A stretch of DNA of 64,000 nucleotides from Echinometra lucunter. Taxonomy: Eukaryota > Echinodermata > Echinoidea > Camarodonta > Echinometridae. The first letter of the stretch is position 1. Each line of letters starts with the position of its first letter. Below are positions 12,023 through 23,631 of the stretch, piece after piece. The position numbers and the translations under genes are program-made. The notes beneath the pieces were generated by a model. That model ran no database searches and had not been told where the DNA came from. It was given only the letters and a program-made list of their open reading frames with translations. Location of the stretch: assembly GCA_029962745.1 (NCBI GenBank), contig CM057162.1, positions 23,560,104 to 23,624,103 on the forward strand, given 5' to 3'.

Positions 12023-12650
12023 CTGTTTTCACGAAGTGACGGATGAGCGCGCAACTTTAAAAAAGTTAGTTTTGAGTAAATCGCTTTCAAAGTTTCAGAC
12101 CTCAATCTCAACCTCTTTAATGTATGAAGGGTGAATAAATTTTATATCCTCGGATAGGGCATATTCTGGACAATCTTCATGATCAATCATTTGCATATTC
12201 CTTTTATAGTTTAAAAGAAAACTAGGTATAAACAGTGCCGTCATTTTGTGAAATTCAAGGTCCCACTGTGATTTTGTTTTCACGAAGTGACGGATCTTAT
12301 CCGCACGCGTGTTAAACAAATGGGACTTGATGAGTGCGCATTTGACCTAATTGTACGCGATCACGTATTCAAAGCGAAGATGCACTCTCTTATTTTTTTC
12401 ACGAAGTGACGGAACTCAGCCGCACACGTTAAACATAAACAATGAAAGCCGTCACTTCGTGAAAACAGAAAATCCTTTTACTTGGTATTTTCTTGTTAAC
12501 GTCATTGCCATAGTTACATAATTAGACATTATTACGGTCTGAAACTCTGTGAGGTTCAAGATGTCAGTGAAAGATGTCCAAAAATGAAAAAAACTCAAAA
12601 TTGAAAAATTTGCGATTTTCCTCGTATCCGTCACTTCGGGAAAACAGGGA
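12023..12650. mobile_element. Inverted-repeat element with nested internal repeats
   Basis: The outer ends are 'ccctgttttcacgaagtgac' at 12023 and the inverse 'gtcacttcgggaaaacaggg' near 12631-12650. Direct internal copies of 'tttcacgaagtgacgga' lie near 12278 and 12395, and an inverted copy near 12449. Both internal direct copies are followed by 'cgcac' and 'gttaaac'. No coding capacity. Either nested insertions or a compound non-autonomous element. Confidence 0.7.
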
Positions 12651-12836
12651 CGATATGTATGACATATTTGTATGGAGTACATAGTAATACATCTCCTTTA
12701 GTAGTAAGAATAAGTGAGATGGCAGAGAAGTAATAGAAGTAATGATAATTGAATAATAATTTCAAATCCATATTGTGCAGTTTCTATAGAATATGCTCAG
12801 TAATGCATAACAATAGCGTGGGAATAAGATAGAGCA

Positions 12837-12986
12837 GGGCCCCGTTTTTATAAAACCCGTTATCAATAAAATATTGCAATAACTGTTATAAGCTTCTAAA
12901 ATCACCTCATCTGATTGGCTGAGAGCAAATTTGTCTTAAAAATTTGGCAGTTGTTACTGATGACAAGTTTTATGAAACGGGGCCCT
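12837..12986. mobile_element. Fold-back element family B, copy 1
   Basis: Ends 'gggccccgtttttataaaac' and 'gttttatgaaacggggccc' are inverted repeats. The interior has 'ctgattggctgagagcaaat'. A second copy lies at 15744-15890. It is about 150 bp and non-coding. Confidence 0.8.
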
Positions 12987-13179
12987 GAACCGTTCAAAAT
13001 TTATTTCAAGTCATTATTGAGAAGAGACAGCCTTAAAAATTTGGAAACCTTACCAGCCCCTATAGAAAAGCAATGCATTACAAAAAAGAACAAGTGTATG
13101 GAAAAATTTCCTGAAACAGGGGAGTTTTCAGAAGCTTTTGAAGCTGTTAATTGAAAATGAAAGAAGGAAATATAAACAA

Positions 13180-13417
13180 GGCGTCTTATCTTTATGTCGT
13201 TATGGAAAAGAACAAGTCCGGAACGCAAAATACAAAATAATTGAAAAATCAAATTTTTCGGTAGCATCCATGAAAATTAATATAAGATCTTCTTGTGGCA
13301 TGATCTTCGTTAAAATTTGATTCCAATATATCAAAAAGAGACATTTTAATGTTTTCATTTTTGTATTTTGCATTCCGGACACTTTCTTTCGCACAATGAT
13401 ATAAAGATAAACGTCTA
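13180..13417. mobile_element. MITE family A, copy 2
   Basis: Starts 'ggcgtcttatctttatgtcg' and ends 'gcacaatgatataaagataa' followed by 'acgtct', an inverted match. The core 'aagatcttcttgtggcatg' is the family signature. Short frames here on both strands are repeat translations. Confidence 0.85.
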
Positions 13418-13786
13418 CGTAAAGAAAAGAGAATGGGAAAAGGATAAAACTGGGAGAGCTTTATAGTAAAAAGTACTATCATTTACTAGGACTGCTAGGC
13501 TTGCAGTAAACCTTTTTTTTTACATTAGTAATTCTATCATTGATCTGAACCTCAGTTAGGATAATTTCATATTTAATATAATTTCATATTTAATGCAAAG
13601 TGCAATCAGTGATATCATGTACATTAGTATATGGTTGGCTTTACCATCTTAAATCATTGCTATTTTTTCTTTTAAGAAACACAGATGCATACATTTGTAT
13701 CAATGTGCCTATAGCATGTTAATATATTTGATGTATGACAAAAGAGAAATATAGATATAATGCCTTGTTTAAGGGCATAGTGCGGC

Positions 13787-13866
13787 CATGCCCGGGCCGG
13801 GGATGGAACCCTGATTCTCGTGTCTCCAGTCAAGTGCCTTAAAACCACTCGACTATGACACCCTTA
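13787..13866 (-). mobile_element. tRNA-like SINE head (Ser/Leu-type, decayed)
   Basis: On the minus strand it reads 'gtgtcatagtcgagtggttt', 'taaggcacttgactggag' and then a B-box-like 'gggttccatcccc'. This resembles a class II (Ser-like) tRNA with no believable acceptor stem. Interpreted as a SINE or tRNA pseudogene. Confidence 0.5.
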
Positions 13867-14713
13867 CCACTAATCATTGCTAATGCATTAAATTGTAGGG
13901 TATACAGGTGATAATATGTGAAAAACCCTACATCATGTGGATACTGTACGAGCCCAATTCTCAATGAAATTTCAAAAGAACCTCTGATATTTGGGTGAAT
14001 TTTCTAACCAGTGACTTGGCATAGCAACAGGTTTGCACTGGCAAGCAACCAAGAGAATAGGAAAAGATATGATCTGCCAATCATTTGATTTTTATTGCTG
14101 CTGACTGATGTCTCTATAGAAGGCTAGTTTGTGTAATATTTTGTTGACACTTTTTAGACATATTCCTGAAGGTTTTGCTTTTTTGAGACCTTGACTTATT
14201 GTACCTGTAGAAGAATCATGGCCTTTGTAACCTGGATATCTGTTGTACTTAGAAAATTACTTACTGCCTTATGTAAAGGGTGTTTATGTATTCATCAATT
14301 TCGATAATAGCTTTACACAGTTAGAAAATCAAGCATTTGTGTGATCCTCATGTATGATGGGATACACTTTGAACAGGCTGATATTATCTTTCCATATCTT
14401 GCCACTGATAATTTCTTGGTTTCAAACTCTGACACCTTCATCAAGGAGGCTTAAGATTTGGGTCCTATAGTCCAAGGTCCTAGTCTCAGAGCCTACAACC
14501 AATCAGAGCTTGTTATATTTGTGTGTATTGTTCTCTTGTTTCCGTCTATATTGTCTTAATTTTCAGCTTTCTGTTCATTCATGCAATTTACTCTGATAAG
14601 TGCATGTCAAAACCTTATATCCTGGTCAGTGCTATTTTCCAAGTTGTGCTTTTTGTTAGATCTTGGTCTATGAGGCTATGAGTATAGTACCTTTGTGTTT
14701 GATGATAATAAGA
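13867..14713. other. No feature recognised
   Basis: AT-rich sequence with no EGF-like exon, RNA gene or clear repeat that I can support on either strand. Confidence 0.35.
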
Positions 14714-15281
14714 AGGGATGTTGTGGTCTAATGGATATGGCACTGGACTGGCCGATCACATGGTTCATGGTTCAAGTCTGGCAGCGGTACTGATGTATTT
14801 TGACAAGACAATTCTTGTGTTTTCACAATGCATGCACCACCTACATCCATACCATGAGAGGCCTATTTTTCCCACTTGCAGGTCAAAAACTATTTCTAAG
14901 ATAGCAGATGCTACGAGGGAGAGTTGACCAATTGAAGATATATTTAAGGGACTGAGGGATCCCAAGCATAGGGAAGAAGAAGGATGAGTAAGGAGAACAA
15001 GTAGTGGGAGCCCAGGGAAAATACTGTTGTTTACCCATCTCCCAGGTTTAAAATGCTAGAATGACTGTTGCAACTGAACTGAATGAGGGCCCAAGGATTG
15101 CAAAATGCGAGTATTAACTGGGTTTGCTACTCTCCACCCAGATTTGGTAAATGGATACCTGGTAGGAAAAAATTCCTTGAAATGCTACAGTGCTGCAATG
15201 GCAGCAATGTAGCCCAGGGTAATAACAGTGGAGCACCACAGGTGTCAAGTGTGATAGACATGAGCACCATAATAGAATCCA
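14714..15281 (+). mobile_element. tRNA-derived SINE, diverged
   Basis: A tRNA-like head ('tgttgtggtctaatggatat' and B-box-like 'ggttcaagtctggc') starts a diverged copy of the SINE type seen at 26862 and 42779. It shares 'tggatacctggtaggaa' and 'ataacagtggagcacc' with the 26862 copy's 'ggcaggaagtaatt' and 'gataataatcgagcacc' segment. The 3' limit is approximate. Confidence 0.55.
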
Positions 15282-15282
15282 C

Positions 15283-15341
15283 TATCATTATTATTATTAT
15301 TATTATTGTTATTATTATTATTATTATTACTATATATTGGT
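15283..15341. repeat. (ATT)n microsatellite
   Basis: Nearly pure ATT repeats follow the SINE, a position typical of SINE tails. Confidence 0.9.
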
Positions 15342-15743
15342 TTATAGTCTGAAATTTTGCTGTTGCAGACAGAGGTTTTGGTTGTAGAGGTTTGAGGTCA
15401 TTTTAGAGTTTAATGTCTTGATTTTAGTAGCCTTTAAGGCTAAAAGAAACGTGTTACTTTAGGTTCACACCTCATCTACCTTGAGACAAACTTTGTATAC
15501 AAAGGTTTCTTGAACTGGAAGTTTAGTCCTTGTAGGTGAGGCCAACCAGAGGAAATGTTCATGATTTTGAGAAAACAAATAAGCTGATAGTTTGTAAGAG
15601 ATATAAAATGTCATTGTAGATTTTTTGGTCATATTTATTTCTTTGTTCCAGAAGCACTATCTTGATAGTAATAATGTAATGATTTATGATTTATCATTAG
15701 AATAACTGTCATCATGATGAGAAAATACAGGGTCTTTCTACCT

Positions 15744-15890
15744 GGGCCCCATTTCATAAAACTTGTTATCAATAACAGCTTGCAATAACTTTTACAAGCT
15801 ACTGAAATCCTTGCATCTGATTGGCTGAGAGCAAATTTGTCATAGAAATATGTCACTTGTTACTGATAACAAGTTTTATGAAATGACACC
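15744..15890. mobile_element. Fold-back element family B, copy 2
   Basis: Ends 'gggccccatttcataaaac' and 'gttttatgaaatgacacc' are inverted. The interior 'ctgattggctgagagcaaat' is identical to copy 1 at 12837. The flanks (15342-15743 and 15891-16309) show nothing else I recognise. Confidence 0.8.
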
Positions 15891-16309
15891 ATGATGTCTT
15901 CAGTTGTGGTTAATGTTACCTTGAAAATGCTTTCTCATGTGTTCTATTTATGGATGTTTGTATATCATCATCACTGCAGGGGTTTTCCAACCACTGTGTA
16001 CTTTTCTCATGGATCACAGAATAGATCATTCTTTTAAAAAATTATATTTGTCAGCAGGAACCCCAAATACTATACATTGATGTTGAATTGAAGCATTGAA
16101 GAGTCTAAACTTTTTTTTATTTGATGAAATGATTCTTTTTTGTTTATTCCGTTTTTAAGGACTAGTTGATATTGATTTTTCATAGATATTCTGGATATTC
16201 TGGATGGTGTGGTCATTTGACCTAACATATTTTTTTCTGGCTAAAATGTAGAAAAACCAATTGATAAGTACATTATAGAAGAGTTAGAGTTATAAATATG
16301 TGGTTAGGT

Positions 16310-16446
16310 TATTATCATTTTTATTATTATTATTATTACTATTATTATTATAATTATTATAATAATAATTATTATTATTATTATTATTATCATTATTATT
16401 ATTATTATTATTATTATAATTATTATCATTATTATTATTATTGTTA

Positions 16447-16516
<70 letters not shown>

Positions 16517-16641
16517 CATTATTATTATTATTATTACTTTTATCATTATTATTATTATCATTATTATTATTATTATCATTATTAATTATTATTATTATTA
16601 TTATTATTATTATCATTATTATTATTATTATTACTGTTATT

Positions 16642-16674
<33 letters not shown>
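16310..16674. repeat. Long (ATT)n microsatellite
   Basis: About 360 bp of ATT/TTA repeats with scattered ATC or ACT variants. Homopolymeric Asn, Ile, Leu or Tyr frames here are artefacts of the repeat. Confidence 0.98.
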
Positions 16675-16675
<1 letters not shown>

Positions 16676-16977
16676 TGGCACTTTTAGAAATCAGGAAACA
16701 AAGGTAACATACAAAGTGAATGAATACAATAATTTCATAGACCCCTGTGCACCCAGCCAGGTAGCCTGGGTAAGGAACAGGTCAACTAAATGGCCATGGC
16801 CCACAGGTCTTCCTTCCGCACTTGACCGAGTGCACAGGGATCTTTACATTCAATAACATTCAATGGTTAAATGTTTATTGTTATTTTAATGGGTAGGGTT
16901 AGGGTCAAGGTCAGGGTTAGAGTAAAGTCCTATAATCAGTGTTAAGATTATATTTACTTGCCTGATGTATATTTTTT

Positions 16978-17130
16978 CAGGGCCCTCTTGTGCATACAAA
17001 GTTGCAATTGAACTCAACTCAAAAAATTAAATGCAAGTCCCAAATACTCAATTCTGATTGGTTGAAAATCAAATTGCTTTTAATTTTTTGAGTTGTGTTT
17101 AATTGCAACTTTTTATGCCAGAGGGTCCAG
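16978..17130. mobile_element. Fold-back element just upstream of exon 1
   Basis: Left arm 'ggccctcttgtgcatacaaa' then 'gttgcaattgaactcaactc'. The right arm is the inverse: 'gagttgtgtttaattgcaac', then 'ttatgccagagggtcc'. The arms are about 50 bp and the loop about 50 bp. It ends 69 bp before the exon 1 acceptor. Confidence 0.8.
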
Positions 17131-17199
17131 GTGTTCTTCTTTTCTTGTAAGAATTTTATGAGAATGATACTTATTATGAATTTTATTATTTATTTGTAG

Positions 17200-17316
17200 A
17201 TGTGAATGAATGTCAAAACTCCCAATGTGACCAGCAGTGTGTGAACACAGAAGGAGGATACAGCTGTGAGTGTGGAAGTGGATTTACTCTGTCACCAGAC
17301 AAGCAAAGATGTATAG
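17200..17316 (+). CDS. Exon 1: calcium-binding EGF domain
   Basis: Acceptor 'tatttgtag', donor 'gtgagt', 117 bp, phase 1 at both ends. It encodes DVNEC and then [12 protein letters not shown], with six cysteines in EGF spacing. The D-x-N-E and N...Y pattern marks a calcium-binding EGF with a possible Asn hydroxylation site. It is the first recognisable exon. Because it starts mid-codon there must be an upstream exon, which I do not find in 1-17199. The intron after it is 4.7 kb. Confidence 0.9.
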
Positions 17317-17324
17317 GTGAGTTT

Positions 17325-17517
17325 AGGCCACTTATCAAAAGTCTTGTCCCGCATCTTTGATCGTCTTCTCCCTGACCATTCTTTTATATCGTCTTTCCCA
17401 ATTCCTCGTTGTTTTGTCTACGGAGAAACGAGAGGATAGGAGGAAAAAGATGCTGAGCGAGAAAGACGCTAAAATGCTGCGTTCCAAATTGGCTCTGACT
17501 TTTGATGAGGTGCCTTA
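17325..17517. mobile_element. Inverted-repeat MITE family C, copy 1
   Basis: Left end 'aggccacttatcaaaagtc' and right end 'gacttttgatgaggtgcctt' are inverted repeats. A second copy in inverse orientation is at 30707-30897, and both start within about 115 bp of an EGF exon donor (9 bp and 114 bp). It is about 190 bp and non-coding. Confidence 0.8.
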
Positions 17518-17723
17518 GATGATTATAGTAGAGGGGAGGGGAGGGGAGGGTATACATTCAGGGACATTTTAAATGAGACATATTAGGGGTGTCCAAGTGA
17601 TTACAAGTAATGAGAAATACCTTTTGGGCACAGAAATGTCCCTTGCTCTTCTTGTAATGTGAACTTGACACTCTTGGCTCTTCCTCCAAAATTTTTCTCA
17701 AAGCAGTATTTAAAGCTAACCAT

Positions 17724-18358
17724 GCCCCCCGGGGGGGGGGGGGCCATTTTTACACTAAAATTTCCGTTCCAAAGCATAGCATTTGTATCTTATTGAGAAA
17801 AAGAACAAAGAAAGCCGTTCCAAAGCATAGCATTTTCTTCTTATCCAGAAAAAAGAAGAAAGAAATCCGTTCCAAAGCTTCGCATGCTTTTCGTTACGCC
17901 GCTCCGGCCGCTTTGATCTGCTACAATGAGCTGCATTTTTGGTGAAAAGCGGCCCGCAGAGCGCTGTCCGACCATCGCCTCTGCGCGAGCGCACCCAGCG
18001 GCCGTGCCGCCGGGCTAGCTGCATGCACGTATGCCTGTTCCATAGGGATACATACGCACTCACACGCAGGTGAACCGTTCCAAAGACCCCCGTTTTCACA
18101 AACATTTGTAGTTCCGAAGCCCGTTCCGAAGACCCTCCTTTTCACAATAAGCCTTTCCCAAGCCCCCGTTTTTGTCTCGCCCGCGACACATACCTACCAC
18201 TTTTGGGGTCAAGTACCCCCCCCCCCCCCCCCCCCCCGTTCCGAAGACCCTCCTTTTCACAATAAGCCCGTTCCAAAGCCCCCGTTTTTTGTCTCGCCCG
18301 CGACACATACCTACCACTTTGGGGTCAAGTACCCCCCCCCCCCCCCCCCCCCCCCCCG
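17724..18358. repeat. GC-rich tandem repeats with poly-C/poly-G runs
   Basis: Contains two 'gttccaaagcatagcatt' units (17763 and 17817), a GC-rich island (about 17880-18070) and a ~120 bp duplicated unit with 'ccgaagaccctccttttcac' and 'cgcgacacatacctaccac', each copy ending in a C run (about 18211-18237 and 18331-18357). A G/C run is also at about 17727-17745. Pro/Gly-rich frames across it are repeat artefacts. Confidence 0.8.
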
Positions 18359-20470
18359 GACCATGTCTCACATGTATGTGTAACATCATGGTAATTAGGT
18401 AGCCTGATGACAGGTAAGAATTATAAAACTGTAAGAAACAGTGTCTTTGACCCATCTGTTATCTCTCTTTAATGACCAAACATAAGGGTTTGACCTGTAG
18501 AAGGAAAATAGCCATTTCCTTTTAATTCTTTCTCTCTTTACTGTTGCTAATAATCTCACACTCTTAAAGGTAGCATTCAACATGATTATTGTTGAATCAT
18601 GTATAAATCAATCTTGATATATATCTCTCTTTCCCATAGTTCCAAATATCATCATATATATTGATATATATATTTTTTTATTTGATCAAAGAAATTTCTG
18701 TAATGATTGTTTAGAAATTCTTTCAATTGCCAAGCTATAGATTTATAATATATAATTTAATTAAATTGTACATGTTTTGTAATATCAGTGGTATTGATAA
18801 AACTAGTGCAAAATGAAAATAGAATAAATGCAAAAGTAATCATACACTGAGTTTTAAGTAGTGACCAATGATAAGTTCTTTGCCAAGAAATCAGACCAAA
18901 GTTTCAATTTCTCTGAACGACCTTTTAGTATCTGTCCATGACCTTCAGCATATAGAATGTGTCATGCTCCCCAGGGACTATGGCAATGTTTAGGTTTGAT
19001 GAACTATATGATTGGCCCATCCTGAAGGAATATCTGCATCGCTGAACTGCAGAGATCATTAAGACTCTTTTTGTGATAGTTGTAGAGTAACCTAGATGAG
19101 GTTTACGGTTCACCATGTGGTAAGTCCTGAAAGTGACTGTGAGTTGGAGAGAGTAGGGAAAGTTGAGGGAGAGGAGAAATAGAGAGATGAGATAGAGTGG
19201 GAGAGAGCAGATAGTATCTTTCTTGAGATTGGGTGAAGTCCTATAAAGTACTGTAAACAGTTGAGAAGGTGACAAGGAAAGGCTCTAACCAGAGGAGAAG
19301 GCAATGAGGAGAGTTTGAGAGTAGAGGTTAAAAGATCTATCAGATCTAATGGCGTTAAGCAAATGGGCACAAGCACTCCCTTTTAGGGACCTTGCCTTCT
19401 TCCTTGATTTATGTTATTGTAAGATATTATGTTACCATGTATAAACTGTACACAATTGGAAAAAAAATGATTAACTCCTGCAAATCAGGTGGAAGAAAAG
19501 AAATGTTTCTTTGAATTGATTTGAATGTAAGGGATTAAAGTTTCACTTTGGATTCAGAATGCCTTTTTGAAACTTGTCATATAGTGATACATCATATGTT
19601 ATGAATGACTATTTGGTTTGTGTTTTCTAAAAGAAGAAATACATTATCTTGTGACATGTATCAGTTGTAACTTTTTAGTGGAGGGCTGGACTAGACTTGT
19701 TAAAAGTTGATGTATTCATATTTGGTTTTATAATAGAAATTTATAAATAGTGAAAAAAATGATCAATGATAATTAGCAATTGCTTCAGAATTCTTAATTG
19801 TACTGTATGTAAGCCAAATTTGTGATACAATTCAGCTTTTGGAATAAATACAGAATTCTTCTTCAAGATTGCAACTGATCAAATACATAATGTAAAACAT
19901 TACAGTAGAAATACCCATGCCTGCTTGTGAAATTCTGAATGAAAGCATGCAGGCCTTTTACCTGAAGATATGACAGTATGTAATTGATGTTTCCTGTCAT
20001 TTGGCACTTCTCTGCAAACTCAGACACTCGCTGATCCCGAAATTGGCAATTTAGCTTGTCGGCACCTGCCCTCTGTCAAACTTTTTCTCTCCATCTCTAT
20101 AAACGAACAGATAGTTGATTGGAGGAATAGTGTGTAAATTTCAGATAAGCTGCAGTCAATATATGTTCAACTCAGAAGTGTATTATTTTTTTCAGTAATA
20201 ATGCATGTTATTTGTAAGTCTGGAGGTTAAAGGTGTGGCATGTAGAGATAAAATGGCAAAGAAATTGAGTCCTTTTTTAATGTTCATATAGGTTCAAAAT
20301 GTTTATTCAAGATCCTGTGAAATTTGGGGATCCTCACTCTGACTTCGAATTTGAGAAGGTTTATAGCCACTTGGTCTACTATCAATTGCATGGTTTGATG
20401 TTAATTTTGTCAAAATACTGTAGTATCCGTGGTAACTTTCTGCAGGGTTGTGACATCATCAAACAGCATT
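18359..20470. other. Intron 1, central part: nothing recognised
   Basis: Over 2 kb of AT-rich sequence, including a G/A-rich patch near 19140-19330. No EGF-like exon, domain or RNA gene is visible on either strand. Confidence 0.4.
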
Positions 20471-20886
20471 TTAACCCATTCGTGACAGGAATTATTTAAA
20501 GCCTAATTTGATCAGCTTTTATTCATCAAATTGGCAACACCAACATTTTTAATTTATTGATACATTTTATTTATACAACGTCATGTACAGTATCAGAAAT
20601 GAATATAAATTGACAGAAATTATGATGTCAAAAGTTGCCAATTTGCAGGGGAAAACGGTGATTTTAAACTTTCTATCACATGGTCAATTTGAGTATTTTA
20701 ATGCTTATTTTCCTTTAAAGAAATTAAGCATCAAACAATAAATATTTATGCAACCAAAATGGGAACAGTTTGTGTAGAATTTTTTTTGCTCTTTCTGCTC
20801 GTGTATTTGGTATGATTTTTAGGACTTTGCATTAAAAGATATTAGGCCAAACCACAAAATGTGGACCTCTGTCACGAATGGGTTAA
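20471..20886. mobile_element. piggyBac-like TTAA MITE, copy 1
   Basis: Flanked by TTAA on both sides (20471-20474 and 20883-20886). Ends 'cccattcgtgacag' and 'ctgtcacgaatggg' are perfect inverted repeats. A TTAA target and a CCC-initiated terminal repeat are features of the piggyBac superfamily. The interior has no transposase, so it is non-autonomous. Two more copies lie at 21509 and 23632 in the same orientation. Confidence 0.85.
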
Positions 20887-21508
20887 ATGTAACCATTCAT
20901 TAAACTCTGTAAATTGGCGACACTGAAAACTACATAAATGTAATGACTATTTTTATGTGCAAATTGAAAATTTTGCAATCATCATTCATTTTCATTCATA
21001 TTATATCAATTTTTATTTCTTTAACACAGTGTAAGAGTGATAAATGAAAATAAGTACTGCCAATGTGAGGAGTGAAAGCCGATCAATTTAGAACTCATGA
21101 AAACTGTGTACTGCTATGGGTTTAATTCCTTTGGTAGGGGTGTCATCATATTTGACTGGTATGGATCACCTTTTCTCTTGTATCATCTTGGTTTGCTTCC
21201 ATCCAAACTGTAGAGTGGGCATTGTCAAGGGTTTAAAAAGACCAGACCACTTAACTCTTTGGATGCAAAGTTTGCACCCCTGAACCATTGGTGGCATGCA
21301 AAGTTTGTATTTCATGCTCAATTATGGAACCTATAATATCTACACAAAATATATTGATTTCTCCAGAGGTGGCAGCATTCACTTTTAATTATATTCATTC
21401 CTTACTATATTGGCTTTCTTGTGCATTCCTTTACTCCATAGCTTTGTATTGGAAATCAAAATTGAAATAATTCAGCACACAGGGGTTCATGGCCCAGTGC
21501 ACAAAGAG
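20887..21508. other. Between MITE copies: nothing recognised
   Basis: About 620 bp of AT-rich intron sequence with no supported feature. Confidence 0.4.
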
Positions 21509-21921
21509 TTAACCCATTCGTGACAGGAATTATTTAAAGCCTAATTTGATCAGCTTCTATCCTTCAAATTGGCAACACCAACATTTTTATTTTATTGCAA
21601 CATTTTTCTTAAAAAACGTCATGTATCTGAAATGAATATAAATTGATAGAAATCATGATAAGAAGTCAAAAAGTTGCCAATTTGCAGGTGAAAATGGTGA
21701 TTTTAAACCTTCTATCACATTGCCAATTGGATTTTAATGCTTATTTTCCTTCAAAAAATTTTCAGCATCAAACAACGAATATTGACGTAACCAAAATGGG
21801 CACAGTTTGTGTTGCATTTTTTGCTCTTTCTGCTCATGTATTTGGTGTGATTTCTAGGGCTTTGCATCAAAAGATATTAGGCCAAACCACAAAATGTGGA
21901 CCTCTGTCACGAATGGGTTAA
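21509..21921. mobile_element. piggyBac-like TTAA MITE, copy 2
   Basis: TTAA at both ends, terminal repeats 'cccattcgtgacag' and 'ctgtcacgaatggg', and interior words 'ttcaaattggcaacaccaac' and 'ggccaaaccacaaaatgtgg' as in copy 1. It lies 65 bp before exon 2. Short frames on both strands are shadows of this repeat. Confidence 0.88.
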
Positions 21922-21986
21922 AGTCACCCCTGAGGAAGAAATTGAAGTTGTGAATATGTGTGTTTGGTATGTGATCATCATTACAG

Positions 21987-22112
21987 ATATCGATGAATGC
22001 AGACAGAGTCAGTGGCAACCATGTCATCACAGCTGTGAAAACACAGCCGGAAGCTACAGGTGTTCGTGTAGACAAGGCTTCAGACTTCATATGAATGGCA
22101 GATCTTGTATTG
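21987..22112 (+). CDS. Exon 2: calcium-binding EGF domain
   Basis: Acceptor 'catcattacag', donor 'gtaagt', 126 bp, phase 1-1. Encodes DIDECRQS and then CENTAGSYRCSCRQGF, six cysteines. It shares DIDECRQS and CRQGF with exon 3, which suggests the two are a relatively recent tandem duplication. The 523 bp intron that follows shows no feature. Confidence 0.93.
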
Positions 22113-22635
22113 GTAAGTCATTTTAGTAGAACACCACCTATTAGTTCTGCAGAAGATAAAATGTTCTGACTGAAGCCAGTCCAAGCCAAGCACAGGAAGC
22201 ATAAAAATGATATGACAGAATAGAAACAAAAATAAAACAGAACCCTGAAAGAGAAAGCAAAACAAGCAAATGAACTAATGAATATTCAAATCAACCAACA
22301 AACAAGAATTTAATAAGGAATTATTGAAAACAAGTTGAAAAAAGGTATTGAAGAAGTAGAGGGAAACAACTGAAAGGAATATTTAGGATGGTGAAATAGT
22401 GAAAATAGGTTCTGAATGTTCTAAGTTACACTGGGTACTTTTACCCCTTTGAAAGCACACACAGTACTTAAACACTTCTTACAAAGCTCCTACTCCAGCT
22501 GTTGTCTTGTTATTTTTGACTTTTTTACCTTGCAAAAAGAAAACTGAAAAGAACTGTTACAGTGCAATCAATATCAAACATTAATGGTATATATCTCACT
22601 CTCTAATGTTGTAACCTTTTTCCATGTTACTGCAG

Positions 22636-22764
22636 ATATTGATGAGTGCAGGCAGAGTGGAGGACCCGGTGTTTGTCATCACCTGTGTCTAAACACCCAT
22701 GGTAGTTACACCTGTCAGTGTAGGCAAGGTTTTGAGCTGCAGGAAGATGGCATGACATGTGGAG
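22636..22764 (+). CDS. Exon 3: calcium-binding EGF domain
   Basis: Acceptor 'ttactgcag', donor 'gttagt', 129 bp, phase 1-1. Encodes DIDECRQS and then CLNTHGSYTCQCRQGFEL, six cysteines with the Asn hydroxylation pattern. It is the sister of exon 2. Decayed partial copies of its 3' part follow in the next intron. Confidence 0.93.
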
Positions 22765-22817
22765 GTTAGTATGGTGTAAATGTAATGTTGAAGGAGCTGG
22801 TTTTTTGGTGCTAATAT

Positions 22818-23100
22818 GAACACCGGTGGTGCATGTAAGTCAATGTAAACAAGAGTGTTAGCAGCAGGAGGATGGTATGACTTAATGGCACTTAGTTCGT
22901 GTCACAATGATATTGATAAAAGTAGAAAGGTCTGCACTTGCGAAGGTGTTATGGTGTTAACATCAACACCTACAATAGGTAAATATTTCAGTGTAGACGA
23001 CGATGGATGTAAGCACTTGTGTTAAAATGCTTAAGACAATGCTGATATTTTGTCTTATTTTCAACAATGGTAGTAAATGCATCTGTTACTAGTGACAAGT
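22818..23100 (+). pseudogene. Decayed partial copies of exon 3
   Basis: After exon 3, three weak echoes appear: 'aacaccggtggt', then 'gtgttagcagcaggagg' and 'atggtatgac' (22818-22890) match the end of exon 3; 'atcaacacctacaat' then 'tttcagtgtag' (about 22960-23003); and 'cacttgtgttaaaatgc' (about 23012). They hold stops and lack full splice sites. The match is by eye and moderate. Confidence 0.5.
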
Positions 23101-23183
23101 GCTGCAAGAATAGAATTTCTGCCACTTTTATTCAAGTAATAGGAATATATAACCCATTTGAATAATCTATTTCCTCCCCACAG

Positions 23184-23300
23184 ATATTGACGAATGTGCC
23201 AGCCGGCCCCATGGGTGTTCTGGAAAGTGTATCAACACCATTGGTTCCTACCATTGTAACTGTGCTAAAGGGTACTCTAGCATTGCAGGAAGGTGTATTG
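23184..23300 (+). CDS. Exon 4: calcium-binding EGF domain
   Basis: Acceptor 'cctccccacag', donor 'gtaagt', 117 bp, phase 1-1. Encodes [12 protein letters not shown], then [12 protein letters not shown] and GYSSIAGRC, six cysteines. The longest open frame here is in another frame and does not represent the protein. The next 330 bp show nothing recognisable. Confidence 0.92.
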
Positions 23301-23631
23301 GTAAGTCCGGACTGTTCCTGTTTTTACTATTCAAATCCTATGTTTACCTCTGTACACGAGTCACACCAAGTGTTGTGCGTCTGTTATCGATGCATTGGAG
23401 AAAACGACCAATTTCTGTACATTGATACAATATATGCAGATAAGATGGGTTGTGCTTTATATCACTCCCATTCATTTATTGCTTTTGTAATTTGGAACTC
23501 TGTTCAGACTAGCTGTTTTCAAATGAGAAGTGTTTCAAGAGTGTCATTTGTTTAGCATTCAGTTGGAAATCTGGACTATTGTGTATGAACAAGAGAGTGT
23601 GCAATTCCATGATAGAATATTTTGCTCTGAA

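Noticed and set aside
16290..16707. Frames of ~90-108 codons rich in Asn, Ile, Leu or Tyr
   Set aside because: Translation of an (ATT)n microsatellite.
16891..16921. Telomere-like 'gggttaggg' words
   Set aside because: Too short and degenerate; no tandem TTAGGG array.
1..17199. Exons upstream of exon 1
   Set aside because: No six-cysteine pattern, signal peptide or paired splice sites found. The remaining 5' part of the gene probably lies before this window or in non-EGF exons I cannot recognise.
17755..18455. Minus-strand frames of 116-119 codons
   Set aside because: They lie in GC-rich tandem repeats with poly-C runs and show no domain.
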